Shown here: piece after piece, positions 18,549 to 27,422 of the stretch
Layout: each line of letters starts with the position of its first letter
Numbering within the stretch: position 1 is the stretch's first letter
Source: CAVSUZ01 sp963791885
GTDB lineage: Bacteria > Pseudomonadota > Alphaproteobacteria > Acetobacterales > Acetobacteraceae
DNA: 64,000 bases
Assembly (NCBI GenBank): GCA_963791885.1
Contig: CAWBUL010000006.1
Location: forward strand, 310,001 to 374,000
Direction: 5' to 3'
Program-made: the position numbers and the translations under genes
Notes under the pieces: generated by a model
What the model was told of the DNA's origin: nothing
The model's input: the letters and a program-made list of their open reading frames with translations, nothing else
Databases searched by the model: none

Positions 18549-19841
18549 CTAATTCAGGCTCCAATACTGCGTGGTCTGAGCCACGAGCTGAGCTTGGAAG
18601 TCGGAGGCGTTGAGCCTGCCGAAGACCAATTCGTTGTTCAGCGGATTCAGCACCTTGTTCACGTAATCCGCGTAATCGTCGATCATGCCGTCGAACTGGT
18701 TGTGCAAAGCGGGCGCGGTGTCGATCGCCTGTTTGGCGTCCACGAGCGGGGCAGGGACAGGAATGTCAGGCCGAGCGGTCAAATTGAGCGCGGTGCCAGC
18801 GATACCGGCGAGGCGTGATTTGTTCATGAAATAGGTGATGAACTTGGCCGCTTCTGCTGTGTGTTTTGCTTTGCGCGGAATGCCGAAACCGATAAACGAG
18901 ACTTCAACGCTGTCAATCGATCCAGGTGCAGGCGCCGGCATCGGAAAAGCGTGATACTCAAACCCTGGATGAGCGTAGGACGCGGTCTCGCTGGCAATCC
19001 ATGTGCCCATGTATATGAAGTCGCTACGATTGGTTGCCCATTGGTGCTGCTGTGCGGGCCATTTGCCGCTATCGTAGCCTGGCGCAAAGTATTTGTTCTT
19101 CACCAGCCCTTCGATCAGCTGCGCGGTTTGTAGGATCTTCGGATCCTTGAGCTTCGCGCCGCTCCGGTCTGCGATCGCTTCCCGCACCTTTCCCGGCCCC
19201 AGGAGCCGCACCGCGATCTCGGCAAAATAGTAGAGGTTGAAATTCGAGATGTCGCCATCCAGCGCGATCGGCGCTTTCCCCGCCGCCTTCTGCTGCGCGC
19301 AGATGCCCGTGAACGCATCCCATGTCTGCGGCGGCGCGGACGCCAGTTGCGGCAAGTTCGTCCCGTCGTACCAGAACATCGAGGTGATCAGCTCGTATGG
19401 TACCAGCCAGTGCTGCCCCTTGGTAGTCAGGCTGGCGAAATAGGAAGCCGGCACCACGTCGGCGATGGTTTTGCCGGCCTCACCCGGAATTTCCGTCCTT
19501 AGTACCGGGCCGAGATCGAGATGGCTATCCGTGGCGACAAGGATTGACTTGATATTGCGCTGCGCACCGTCGACCAGATCGGCCGGAACATTGGCCGTGT
19601 TCAGCGTAGGTGCGAGACGCTGGAGGTTATTCCTGCCAACCCATTGGGCCGTAACCTTGATGCCGGTGTCTGCCGAGAACTGTTCCAGCGCGGCGGCGAT
19701 GACCTTCTGCTGCGGCTCGCCCTGGCTCCACATCGACCAATAGGACAGAGTGCCCACATCAACAGCGCGGGCGATGTGCGGCGCCGCAAGGGCGGTCACA
19801 CCGGTGAGCATCGCACGGCGTGTGATCGAAGGCGTGTTCAT
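18549..19841 (-). CDS. Sugar ABC transporter substrate-binding protein (family 1)
   Basis: 430 aa from ATG 19841. The N-terminus TRRAMLTGVTALAAPHIARA looks like a twin-arginine-type signal. The mature part follows the extracellular solute-binding family 1 layout (LSYWSMWSQGEPQQKVIAAALEQF; HWLVPYELITSMFWYDGTNL; a C-terminal EAAKFITYFMNK). It captures a sugar or sugar derivative in the periplasm for the two permeases. The start overlaps the GntR stop by four bases, so regulator and transporter may be co-transcribed. Substrate not predictable. Confidence 0.88.
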   Translation of the reverse strand: MNTPSITRRAMLTGVTALAAPHIARAVDVGTLSYWSMWSQGEPQQKVIAAALEQFSADTGIKVTAQWVGRNNLQRLAPTLNTANVPADLVDGAQRNIKSILVATDSHLDLGPVLRTEIPGEAGKTIADVVPASYFASLTTKGQHWLVPYELITSMFWYDGTNLPQLASAPPQTWDAFTGICAQQKAAGKAPIALDGDISNFNLYYFAEIAVRLLGPGKVREAIADRSGAKLKDPKILQTAQLIEGLVKNKYFAPGYDSGKWPAQQHQWATNRSDFIYMGTWIASETASYAHPGFEYHAFPMPAPAPGSIDSVEVSFIGFGIPRKAKHTAEAAKFITYFMNKSRLAGIAGTALNLTARPDIPVPAPLVDAKQAIDTAPALHNQFDGMIDDYADYVNKVLNPLNNELVFGRLNASDFQAQLVAQTTQYWSLN

Positions 19842-20566
19842 GGCGACCTCTCGCTGATTGAGGGTGGTGTTCTACTGACTTGAAAGAAATCCGGATGCTG
19901 TGCCTGCAGGCGTTGCAGTTGCTCGTGATTGGCCTGCGTGTGCCTGCGAATCTGTCGCTCGGCTTCGGCCGCGTCATGCCGGGCGATGGCTGCCGCAATG
20001 GTCGCATGCTGCTCGACAGAAGCAGCGCGGGTTGCTGGGTCGGGTACCGACAAATTACGCACGCGGAGAAACAGGCCACGCATTTGGCTGACCACACGCC
20101 ACGCGATCGCGCCGATGCCGGCAGTGACGATGCTCTGGTGGAACTCCGTATCGAGCCGCAGCAGAGCCGCGAAATCCGCGTGCTCCAGGGCAACGCGCTG
20201 CATGGCGACGGTACGTGAGAGGCTCGTTGTCAACACCTGGTCAGGCACCCGGGCGCAAGCAGAAGCGGCCGCAAACTCCAATAATCCACGCACGGTGATG
20301 GCCTGATCCATATCGGCAAGATCAAGCGGCGTCACAAACGTGCCGACTTGAGGAACGATTTGCACCAACCCCTCGGCGCCGAGGCGCATGAGCGCCTCGC
20401 GCAGCGGCGAGCGCCCAGCGCCGTAACGCTGAACCAGGCTTGCCTCGGGAATGGCGCTCCCGGGTTCCAGAACGTTGTCGATGATGTCGGTGCGGATGCG
20501 CTCATAAATGTCCAGCCGGGAAAGGCCGGAACGAGACGATCTGAGCGGAACAACGCCGGGGGACAT
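19838..20566 (-). CDS. GntR-family (FCD) transcriptional regulator
   Basis: 242 aa from ATG 20566 (MSPGVVPLRSSRSG); a start at 20620 is possible but would cover the operator. The wHTH is typical (LDIYERIRTDIIDNVLEPGSAIPEASLVQRYGAGRSPLREALMRLGAEGLV), followed by an FCD effector domain with the metal-ligand-type DTEFHQSIV and a later HATIAAAIARHD. It probably represses both this operon and the divergent 20668 operon until the sugar or lactone is present. Confidence 0.88.
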   Translation of the reverse strand: MSPGVVPLRSSRSGLSRLDIYERIRTDIIDNVLEPGSAIPEASLVQRYGAGRSPLREALMRLGAEGLVQIVPQVGTFVTPLDLADMDQAITVRGLLEFAAASACARVPDQVLTTSLSRTVAMQRVALEHADFAALLRLDTEFHQSIVTAGIGAIAWRVVSQMRGLFLRVRNLSVPDPATRAASVEQHATIAAAIARHDAAEAERQIRRHTQANHEQLQRLQAQHPDFFQVSRTPPSISERSP

Positions 20567-20602
20567 GCGGGACACCGTCGAAGGCGCGGAGACTATGAGA
20601 TG

Positions 20603-20618
20603 GACTAGTCGATTAGTC
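20603..20618. promoter_or_regulatory. Palindromic GntR-type operator between divergent operons
   Basis: GACTAGTC directly followed by GATTAGTC forms a 16-bp imperfect dyad (GACTA arms around a TCGA-like centre). It lies 37 bp upstream of the GntR start and 50 bp upstream of the divergent gene at 20668, a typical site for a divergently acting FCD regulator. Binding is inferred from position and symmetry. Confidence 0.6.
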
Positions 20619-20667
20619 AAGAAGGCGCTAAGCAGCCCCGGAATCGTGGCGGGAGAGGAGACGGCCC

Positions 20668-22098
20668 TTGGTGAACAACGGGATGGGACGGCTGGCCGGC
20701 GTGACCGTGCTGCCGGAATACGCTCAGGTTGAAGGCCCGGAAGCCGTCCTGGACAGGCTTCAACGGCGCGCCGGAATTACCGCGGTGTCGACCTCACCCT
20801 ACGTCATGGAACCGAGTGCCGGTGGGCAAGGAGCGCGGGAGCCGCCGGACGACGCCGGTCAGGGATTGGTGCGTTTGCTGGACCGTCCGTTATGGGATGG
20901 GCGGCGCGAGTTGATCGTGCGTACCGCACCAAGCTTTGTGCCCAACAAATGTCTCTATGACGGGCTCCGTTATCAGCCACCGGAACCCACCGCGTTGACC
21001 GAACACGAGGGCCCGGGCGTGGGCCGCTTCATCGGCGAGGCGAAGCGGCGCGGATTGAAAGTCTACCTACAGGTGCAGGCAGCGATCCCGCCAGGCTACC
21101 GGGTGCAGTTCGGCGGACCTGTCGCAGAGGACGAACCGCGCCTGCCCGATGATCGCAAAGCCACGGGCCGTGTCGATCGCAACGGATGTCTCGCGAGTCC
21201 GCATATCCGCGCTTATGCCGCGGCGATGATCGCTGATCTGCTAGCTGCCTACCCTGATATCGACGGTTTCCGCATAGACTGGCCGGAATATCCAGCGTAC
21301 TCGCTCGATTCCCTGTTCCTGGATTTCTCGCCGCACGCAATGGCTGCAGCCTCGCGCCTCGGCTTCGATGTGAAACGGATGCGGCACGACGCCTTGGCAC
21401 TGTATGGGCTGATCAAAGGTGGGCTGGACGATGCAACTCTGTCCATGCTCGCCGCGCCGGCGCAGGGGGCCTACGCGGCCCTCCGCCTGGTCACACGCTT
21501 TCCCGGTTTCCTCGACCTGCTCCGTCTGAAGGCGTTGTTGAGCGCCGAGCTCGTGGCTGTCTACCGCACGGCGCTGGATGCGGCCGGCGGACAGGGCAAG
21601 GAGTTGTGGTCGCTGGTGTTTGCCCCGCCGTTTTCGTTGTTCTCAGGCTTCGATTATGGGCTATCTGGCCGGCACTGCGATGAGATCGGGGTGAAGATCT
21701 ACACAATGCACTGGCCGATGGTGCTGTCGAGCTATGGCAGGGATCTGTTGGCGGCCAATGCGCGTCTAACGGAAGCCGTGGTCGTGCGTGTGTTGGCCGG
21801 ATTACTAGGCTTTGCGGACGGAAGTCCGTACGCGACGTTGCACGATTACCGCTACCCCGAACCGGGCGAGCCCCATCCGATCGCGCCCGATGCCCAACGC
21901 CGAAAGATCGAGACGGCACGGCAAGAGAGCGCGCATGCGAGGGTGCATGCACTCGTTCATGGTTACGGTCCGGCTGGAGACTTCGCCCTGCGTTTGCGCG
22001 TGGCCTGGGAAGCCAGTGAGGGACGTATATGGCTAAACCGATACGGCTATCTGGCAGACGCCAAGCTGGATGCCATAGGGGCTATCCAGCGAGGATAG
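20668..22098 (+). CDS. Putative TIM-barrel glycoside-hydrolase-like protein
   Basis: 476 aa. No named family is certain. Features resembling barrel glycosidases include PNKCLYDGLRYQPPEP, KRRGLKVYLQVQAAIPPGY, a strand ending in acidic residues (YPDIDGFRIDWPEYPAYSL) and GVKIYTMHWPMVLSSYGRDLL. There is no signal peptide, so it would act in the cytoplasm on an imported substrate. It is divergent from the regulator and heads an operon with an SDR and a lactonase (gap of three bases to the SDR). The role, hydrolysis of an imported glycoside, is inference from context. Confidence 0.55.
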   Translation: MVNNGMGRLAGVTVLPEYAQVEGPEAVLDRLQRRAGITAVSTSPYVMEPSAGGQGAREPPDDAGQGLVRLLDRPLWDGRRELIVRTAPSFVPNKCLYDGLRYQPPEPTALTEHEGPGVGRFIGEAKRRGLKVYLQVQAAIPPGYRVQFGGPVAEDEPRLPDDRKATGRVDRNGCLASPHIRAYAAAMIADLLAAYPDIDGFRIDWPEYPAYSLDSLFLDFSPHAMAAASRLGFDVKRMRHDALALYGLIKGGLDDATLSMLAAPAQGAYAALRLVTRFPGFLDLLRLKALLSAELVAVYRTALDAAGGQGKELWSLVFAPPFSLFSGFDYGLSGRHCDEIGVKIYTMHWPMVLSSYGRDLLAANARLTEAVVVRVLAGLLGFADGSPYATLHDYRYPEPGEPHPIAPDAQRRKIETARQESAHARVHALVHGYGPAGDFALRLRVAWEASEGRIWLNRYGYLADAKLDAIGAIQRG

Positions 22099-22101
22099 AG
22101 C

Positions 22102-22869
22102 ATGGACGATCTGAGCGGAAAAGTCGCTGTCGTAACCGGGGCAGCGTCGGGCATCGGGCATGGCATTGTTGCGCGGCTCGCGGCAGCGAACGCGACAGTG
22201 TTTGCTTGCGATGTGAATCAGGAGATCGTGCGACACGCCAAGGCATTGCGCGCAACCGGTATTGTCGCCGATGTATCCACGGACGCTGACATGAGGCGTG
22301 TGATGGACGCCGCCGGGGCATTGGGCGGGATCGACATCCTGGTGAACAATGCGGGCATCGGCTGCCACGGGACGGCGGAGACGCTGACCGAGGCCGAGTG
22401 GTCGCGAACCATCGACATCGACTTGAAGGGCCTGTTTCTTGCCGCCAAACACGCGATCCCGCATCTGCGCCGCCGTCGTGGGTCCATCGTCAATATCGGC
22501 TCAATCCATTCCTATCTGACACGAGGCGAACGTATCGCCTATGTCGCAGCCAAAGGCGGCGTAGTGGCGATGACCCGAGCGATGGCACTGAACCATGGCC
22601 CCGAGGGCATCCGCGTCAATTCGATCAGTCCGGGCCCAATCGAGACACCGGAACTTCGCGAAAGCTGGCAGAAGGCGTTCCCCGAGTGTCCTGTGGAGGA
22701 AACCATCGCGCGGCTTGGCGCCGCCCTGCCGTCCGGACGCATTGGCCGGATAGGGGATGTGGCGGAGCTGGTGGCGTTTCTTGCCGGGCCCCATGCCGGC
22801 TTCATCAATGGTACCGATATCTTGATCGATGGCGGAGCGCATGTCGGTCTGGCGTTTGGCACGTTCTGA
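22102..22869 (+). CDS. SDR-family dehydrogenase
   Basis: 255 aa. Classical SDR motifs: TGAASGIGHGI (cofactor loop), NNAGIG, the catalytic serine in VNIGSIHS, YVAAKGG (YxxxK), and SISPGPIETPEL. Its stop overlaps the next ATG (TGATG). With a lactonase directly downstream, oxidation of a cyclic sugar to its lactone is likely. Cofactor preference and substrate cannot be fixed, although D at the end of beta-2 (FACDVNQE) favours NAD. Confidence 0.88.
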   Translation: MDDLSGKVAVVTGAASGIGHGIVARLAAANATVFACDVNQEIVRHAKALRATGIVADVSTDADMRRVMDAAGALGGIDILVNNAGIGCHGTAETLTEAEWSRTIDIDLKGLFLAAKHAIPHLRRRRGSIVNIGSIHSYLTRGERIAYVAAKGGVVAMTRAMALNHGPEGIRVNSISPGPIETPELRESWQKAFPECPVEETIARLGAALPSGRIGRIGDVAELVAFLAGPHAGFINGTDILIDGGAHVGLAFGTF

Positions 22870-23987
22870 TGCGCGGCTACATCTGTTCCTACACATCGCA
22901 GGCTGCGCAAGGCGGCAACGGCGAAGGGATTCTGGCGATCGACTTCGATCCGGTCCAAGGCTGGATCAAAGCGGGCAATACCTATCCGGGCGATTCTCCA
23001 TCCTGGCTGGCGATGGCACCGGACGGCTGGCACGCTTATGCGGCGAACGAGGTGGCCGATTGGAATGGATCAGGCCAAGGCGGCGTGACGGCGTACCGTG
23101 TCGCAGACGACGGTAACCTCCGGGCACTGAACACGGTCGCCTCGGGTGGCACCGGACCCGCACATTGCAGCCTGCATCCAATGCACCGGTTCCTGCTCGT
23201 CGCCAATTACGGCAGCGGACAGCTCTGTGTCCTGCCGATCCAGCCCGACGGCACTTTGGGCGAGGCGACAGATATCAAGTCGCCTCCGGGTGAACCTGGA
23301 CCAATTATCGCACCACACGCGCCGCACGGAAGTTTCGCACGCAGCGGACATGATGGCTCCCATGCGCATATGATCGCAGCTGATCCTTCTGGGCGTTTCG
23401 TGCTGAGCAACGACCTCGGAACGGACCGCACCCATGTGTGGACGTTGGATGAGGGAGGCGTCCTCCAGCCACATGATGCTCCGGCGATCATGGCGGTATC
23501 GGCCGGGGGAGGGCCGCGGCATTTCGCCTTCCATCCGAACGGACGGATCCTCTACAACCTTTACGAAGAGACGTCGGAACTCTCCGTCTATGCGTGGGAT
23601 TCACGTGCAGGGACGGCGCAGCCTCTGCAGTGCGTGTCCACACTGCCGGAGGGATTCGCCGGTTCGAGTTTCGCCTCTGCGCTGATTATCTCAAAGGACG
23701 GACGTTTTCTTTATTCCGCCAACCGATTGCACAACAGCATCGCTGTTTTCGCGGTGCAGGCTGATGGGCAGGTGCAGTTGCTGGACAACGAGTGGGCGCG
23801 CGGCGACTACCCGAATCATATCGCACTGGATCCGACGGAGGTCTTCCTAACGGTCTGTAACCGGCGCAGCGATCAGGTGACCGTGTTCCGGGCGAATCCT
23901 TCCACGGGCGCGTTGGGCTTCACCGGTCAATATTTCGCCGCTGGTAGCCCAAACATGATGGTATTTGGCGCGCGCCAAAGCGGGTAG
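22869..23987 (+). CDS. Beta-propeller lactonase (6-phosphogluconolactonase-like)
   Basis: 372 aa from ATG 22869. The start overlaps the SDR stop; the much longer upstream frame is shadow. Propeller repeats are visible (PSWLAMAPDGWHAYAANE; GPAHCSLHPMHRFLLVANYGSG; GGGPRHFAFHPNGRILYNLYE; FASALIISKDGRFLYSANR; PNHIALDPTEVFLTVCNR). Members of this YbhE/CMLE-like family hydrolyse sugar lactones or close related rings. It completes a dehydrogenase-lactonase pair. Confidence 0.87.
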   Translation: MRGYICSYTSQAAQGGNGEGILAIDFDPVQGWIKAGNTYPGDSPSWLAMAPDGWHAYAANEVADWNGSGQGGVTAYRVADDGNLRALNTVASGGTGPAHCSLHPMHRFLLVANYGSGQLCVLPIQPDGTLGEATDIKSPPGEPGPIIAPHAPHGSFARSGHDGSHAHMIAADPSGRFVLSNDLGTDRTHVWTLDEGGVLQPHDAPAIMAVSAGGGPRHFAFHPNGRILYNLYEETSELSVYAWDSRAGTAQPLQCVSTLPEGFAGSSFASALIISKDGRFLYSANRLHNSIAVFAVQADGQVQLLDNEWARGDYPNHIALDPTEVFLTVCNRRSDQVTVFRANPSTGALGFTGQYFAAGSPNMMVFGARQSG

Positions 23988-23994
23988 GGCCGCT

Positions 23995-24244
23995 GATCCG
24001 GTAGAGGCACACCGCCTCCGGGGACGATACCTTCCTCGACCGCGGCGCGAGTCGCATGCAGCGCGTCATCGACGCGATCCTAGCGCTCCTTAACCTCGAC
24101 CTCGCTGCCGCCGCCGACGCGGATCACCACAACGCCGCTGGCGAGCTTCGCCAGCCGCTCCTGCAGCTTCTCACGGTCGTAGTCGGAGGTGGTCTCCTCG
24201 ATCTGCGCCCGGATCTGGTTGCAGCGGCCCTTGACTCGGGCTCG
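23995..24244 (-). pseudogene. Fragment of groEL
   Basis: The minus strand reads NQIRAQIEETTSDYDREKLQ, a stretch ending VIRVGGGSEVEVKER, then an in-frame stop where lysine is expected, then DRVDDALHATRAAVEEGIVPGG. This is the region around residues 345-420 of the chaperonin. Neither end of the gene is present. It is fused head-on to an IS630 fragment, so it is a captured or left-behind piece, not a functional chaperonin. Confidence 0.88.
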
Positions 24245-24397
24245 CTCGATGTATTTGCCCGCTCGGTTGCGATCCGATGCTATTGCCTTAAGCCGCTTCC
24301 TGTCTGCCGCGCTCAACAACACGCATACTGTCTGTGCCATGCTCACAGAATCGCATGGCCACCGCATGTTCTGAATCGATAGAATGCGTCAGAGCAC
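24245..24397 (-). mobile_element. IS630 left-end fragment
   Basis: The minus strand carries MAQTVCVLLSAADRKRLKAI through GKYIERAR, nearly identical to the N-terminus of the IS630 transposase at 39125, plus the terminal repeat GTGCTCTGACGC ending at 24397 next to a TA dinucleotide. The frame runs straight into the groEL fragment. The rest of the element is missing. Confidence 0.85.
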
Positions 24398-24613
24398 TAG
24401 TTTACCTCCGACAGTCGGTTCGCTCAGTGACTGGCTGTGCGCCAACGAGATTTGCATCAAATCTCCAACTCCAGCCGCCAATCTGTGATGGAGGGCTGAT
24501 GCACCATTTGACTTGGTCCATGTTGTCCTCCTGTCCCGCTGTAGAGCCTCAAGCCTTCTTTTCGGCCCTCCCGTCCCACCGGCTATCGCCGCCGGCTGTG
24601 CGCGATCCAAGGT

Positions 24614-24994
24614 CTACTGCATGACCTTGGCGCGCAAACGAGCGTGTTCCTGATCAGAGATCGCTCCAGCCTTCTTCAACCGTTCGAGCTTTTCGATCTC
24701 GTCGGCAATGCTAAAACCGACGACTTGGCTCAATTCCTCGCGGACCCGTCGCGCTCGTGCATTGTTCCGTTCAGCCATGCCGCGCCCCTGCGTGAGCAAG
24801 TAGGCAAAGATGCCCACATAGGGCAGCACGATGAGCAGAATTATCCAGAGTGTTTTGGCAAGGCCGGATGCGTCGCTGCGACGGAATAGGTCGCCCGCGA
24901 CGGTCATGAGCAACCAGAACCAGACGACGAACAGGAACACGGCAAAGACGTCCGACACAAAATTGGAGAAGCTGAATCCACCTTGGAACAACAT
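24614..24994 (-). CDS. Membrane protein with PLDc_N-like segment and C-terminal SHOCT motif
   Basis: 126 aa from ATG 24994, chosen for the GGAGGG ribosome site just upstream; a longer start at 25027 is possible. Two membrane segments (FAVFLFVVWFWLLMTVAGDLF; LWIILLIVLPYVGIFAYLLTQ) are followed by GRGMAERN and a short C-terminal SHOCT helix pair (ADEIEKLERLKKAGAISDQEHARLRAKVM). SHOCT motifs are thought to mediate oligomerisation. Function unknown. Confidence 0.75.
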   Translation of the reverse strand: MLFQGGFSFSNFVSDVFAVFLFVVWFWLLMTVAGDLFRRSDASGLAKTLWIILLIVLPYVGIFAYLLTQGRGMAERNNARARRVREELSQVVGFSIADEIEKLERLKKAGAISDQEHARLRAKVMQ

Positions 24995-25271
24995 GCCCGA
25001 CCCTCCAATTGCTGCGCGCAGGTCCATTAGCGTAATCTCGGGGCAGCGGCCAGTGCACGTGGCTAGAGAGAGCGGGCTGATCAGCATTGACAATATCTGC
25101 CAACGTTCCCGTCCGATGATGTCTGCAGACGCACCGAGGACAGGACTTACCGCCGCGCAAACTCTGGCATACTGCCAATCGCGGCTTGCCGAGGAGCTGC
25201 AGGCAAAACGGGTTCGGCTGAGCAACCGCATCAGTCGGCAACCCTGGCGATACTACCCCCAGACACAGAAG

Positions 25272-25390
25272 TGAGGTGGTGCCGGAAGCTCGGACAGGTG
25301 GCTAAGCTTGGATCGCCCTGACCGGAGGACGAACCCGATGCCGGGCAAGCAGAAGAGGTATTCGGCAAAGTTCAAGGCGAAGGTTGCCCT
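25272..25390 (+). mobile_element. Remnant of an IS3 left end with truncated OrfA
   Basis: TGAGGTGGTGCCGG at 25272 and AAGCTTGG match the left end of the IS3 element at 13035. ATG 25338 begins MPGKQKRYSAKFKAKVAL, the first 18 residues of OrfA, after which the frame runs into an SDR gene. The right-hand part of the IS is gone. Confidence 0.85.
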
Positions 25391-25731
25391 GATCATCATG
25401 GTCACGTCGGGGTACGCGTTACTTCCCGCCACGCGCGCTCCGACCTACTCCGCGACCAAGGCGGGTCTCCGCTCCTTTACGCTGGCGCTGCGGCGGCAGT
25501 TGCGCGGCGTTGGTATCCGCGTTGTAGAAGTACCTGCCACCACTGGTCGATACTCCCGCAACGCGCACGGTCAGCAAAGCCAAGATGTCGCCGGTGGCGC
25601 TGGTCGGCCAGGCCATGCGCGACATCTCGCATGGCAAAGGCGAGATAATGCCGGGCAAGGTTCGCCTGCTGCCGATGATGCTTATGCGTCTGGCTCCGTC
25701 GCGCACAGCACGCCTGGTTGGAGAATCATGA
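25391..25731 (+). pseudogene. C-terminal half of a DltE-like SDR, frameshifted
   Basis: The fragment starts IIMVTSGYALLP, has the YSATKAG catalytic motif (YxxxK) and LALRRQLRGVGIRVVEV. An extra C near 25535 then breaks the frame; the other frame continues VDTPATRTVSKAKMSPVALV to LAPSRTARLVGES and the stop at 25731. The cofactor-binding half is absent and an IS3 remnant occupies its place. Non-functional. Confidence 0.78.
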
Positions 25732-25904
25732 TGCGCCTCCGTCCGTGGCACCCGATTGACGGCCCCTGCCCATCTTGGCTGCCTGCCGGCCACATCATCT
25801 ATGGCAGGTTTTCGCCCCCCTGCGGCGTTGGCGTTGGCGGCGAGCAATGACCGGAAAGGGTTCAGAGCAACTGTCTCCAGGTCGCGCGGTCAGCGGGCGT
25901 CAAC

Positions 25905-27092
25905 TCAATATGCAACCTGCCGAACGTCAGGATGCAGATCTTCGATCATATAATCTCGCATGATCGGCACCGCATCGATTCTCGCCGACAGCAAAAGCTG
26001 GAATACCATGTTACTGCCGTTCGAAAAGCCGACGTCGACGGCGGCGAGGTAGTATTCCCACATGCGGCAGAAGCGCTTGTCATAGAGATCGGCCGCCCGC
26101 GCACAGTTGGCGGCGAAGCGCCGGCGCCAGTGCTGAAGCGTATAGTGATAGTGGAGCCGCAGCACCTCCATGTCGGCGACCCGCAAACCGCCCCGTTCGG
26201 TGGCCGCGAACACTTCGGACAGCGACGGCACATAGGCGCCGGGAAAGATATATTTGCGGATGAACGGACCAGTGCTTCCCGGCGGGCGCATACGACCGAT
26301 GCAGCGCACGAGGGCAAAGCCGTCGTCGGCGAGCACCACGCGGTCAAAGCGGCCCTCAAGGGCACGATAGTCGATCTCGCGGAACTCGACCAGATTGTCA
26401 ACGCCGGCAGCAATGGCATTCTCTCGCGCAATACGGAGCTGCTCGGGTGAGACATTGATGGCGGTCACCCGCGCTCCAGTTGCGGCTGCGATGTGGATGG
26501 CGAAGGCTCCCCAGCCGGAGCCGATCTCGGCCACTGTCATCCCGGGGCGCAGGCGTAGCTTGGCCGTCGCACGCTGCAGCTTGCGGTGCTGCGCCTGCTC
26601 AAGTGTATCAGTCGCCGGATGTTCGAATATCGCGCAGGAATAATTCAAGCCGTCGTCAAGGAACAACCGATAGAGCTCGGTTGAGAGGTCATAGTGGTGG
26701 CGGGCATTGGCGGCGGCAACTGTTACAGTATTCGCCTGGTACCAACGCCTGGCCGAGCGCCGAAAGCGCCGCAGCCAGGCCTGACCAGGGTGCGCCGTGA
26801 GGCCGCCGCGATTGACAGCGAACAGTTCCATGAACGCGCCCACATCTGATCCCTCCTCAAACGTGAGCGTGCCGTTCATATAGGCTTCGCCGGCATGCAG
26901 CTCGGGGTTAAGGAACAGCTTGGTGTAGAGCCGGGAATCATGCAGGCGAACGGTCACGGTCGGTCCCGGACCGTGACCGCCGAAGACGTGCAGCGAACCG
27001 TCAGCAGCGATCAGACGCAGCACACCGTTTCGGATGAAGCGGTTGAGGAGATGAGCAAGCAACCACATCGGCAGCGATTTTTTCCTAAACAT
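25905..27092 (-). CDS. cfa: Cyclopropane-fatty-acyl-phospholipid synthase with an internal deletion
   Basis: About 395 aa; the start is uncertain among ATGs at 27116, 27092 and 27068. Family landmarks: LNPELHAGEAYMNGTLTFEEG, HYDLSTELYRLFLDDGLNYSCAIFE, the SAM-binding VAEIGSGWGAFAIHIA, and IRKYIFPGAYVPSLSEV. Between FDRVV and LADDGFAL about two dozen residues are missing. That stretch normally includes the conserved GMFEHVG motif, whose glutamate is part of the bicarbonate/active-site network in characterised enzymes. The frame stays open. The enzyme would methylenate membrane-lipid double bonds using SAM, but this copy may be inactive. Confidence 0.85.
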   Translation of the reverse strand: MFRKKSLPMWLLAHLLNRFIRNGVLRLIAADGSLHVFGGHGPGPTVTVRLHDSRLYTKLFLNPELHAGEAYMNGTLTFEEGSDVGAFMELFAVNRGGLTAHPGQAWLRRFRRSARRWYQANTVTVAAANARHHYDLSTELYRLFLDDGLNYSCAIFEHPATDTLEQAQHRKLQRATAKLRLRPGMTVAEIGSGWGAFAIHIAAATGARVTAINVSPEQLRIARENAIAAGVDNLVEFREIDYRALEGRFDRVVLADDGFALVRCIGRMRPPGSTGPFIRKYIFPGAYVPSLSEVFAATERGGLRVADMEVLRLHYHYTLQHWRRRFAANCARAADLYDKRFCRMWEYYLAAVDVGFSNGSNMVFQLLLSARIDAVPIMRDYMIEDLHPDVRQVAY

Positions 27093-27422
27093 AACGGACG
27101 GAGAATTTGGCCGCATCTCAGTGCACAGGCGACGAACCAGCTGCGAACGCGCCAATCACCTCGCTCAACCAAATGACTGCAAAGGGTCGAATTGAGCCAT
27201 CTGATGCCAGGACCGCACATGGTGGCTGACGTGCTCACCCGCCGCGGAGGCATTCTCGGTTGGATACCGGTTGACAGGAAACTGGTAGCGGAATTGGCTG
27301 AAAGCGCCTCTTTGCGCTACTGGCACGACTGGGGCGCGAAGCGGGCCGGCTCCCTAGCCTGGGCGCAAGAGGCACGTTGCTCGTTCGCAATCTGGCCCGA
27401 ACTCGGAAACAAGGAGGATGCG

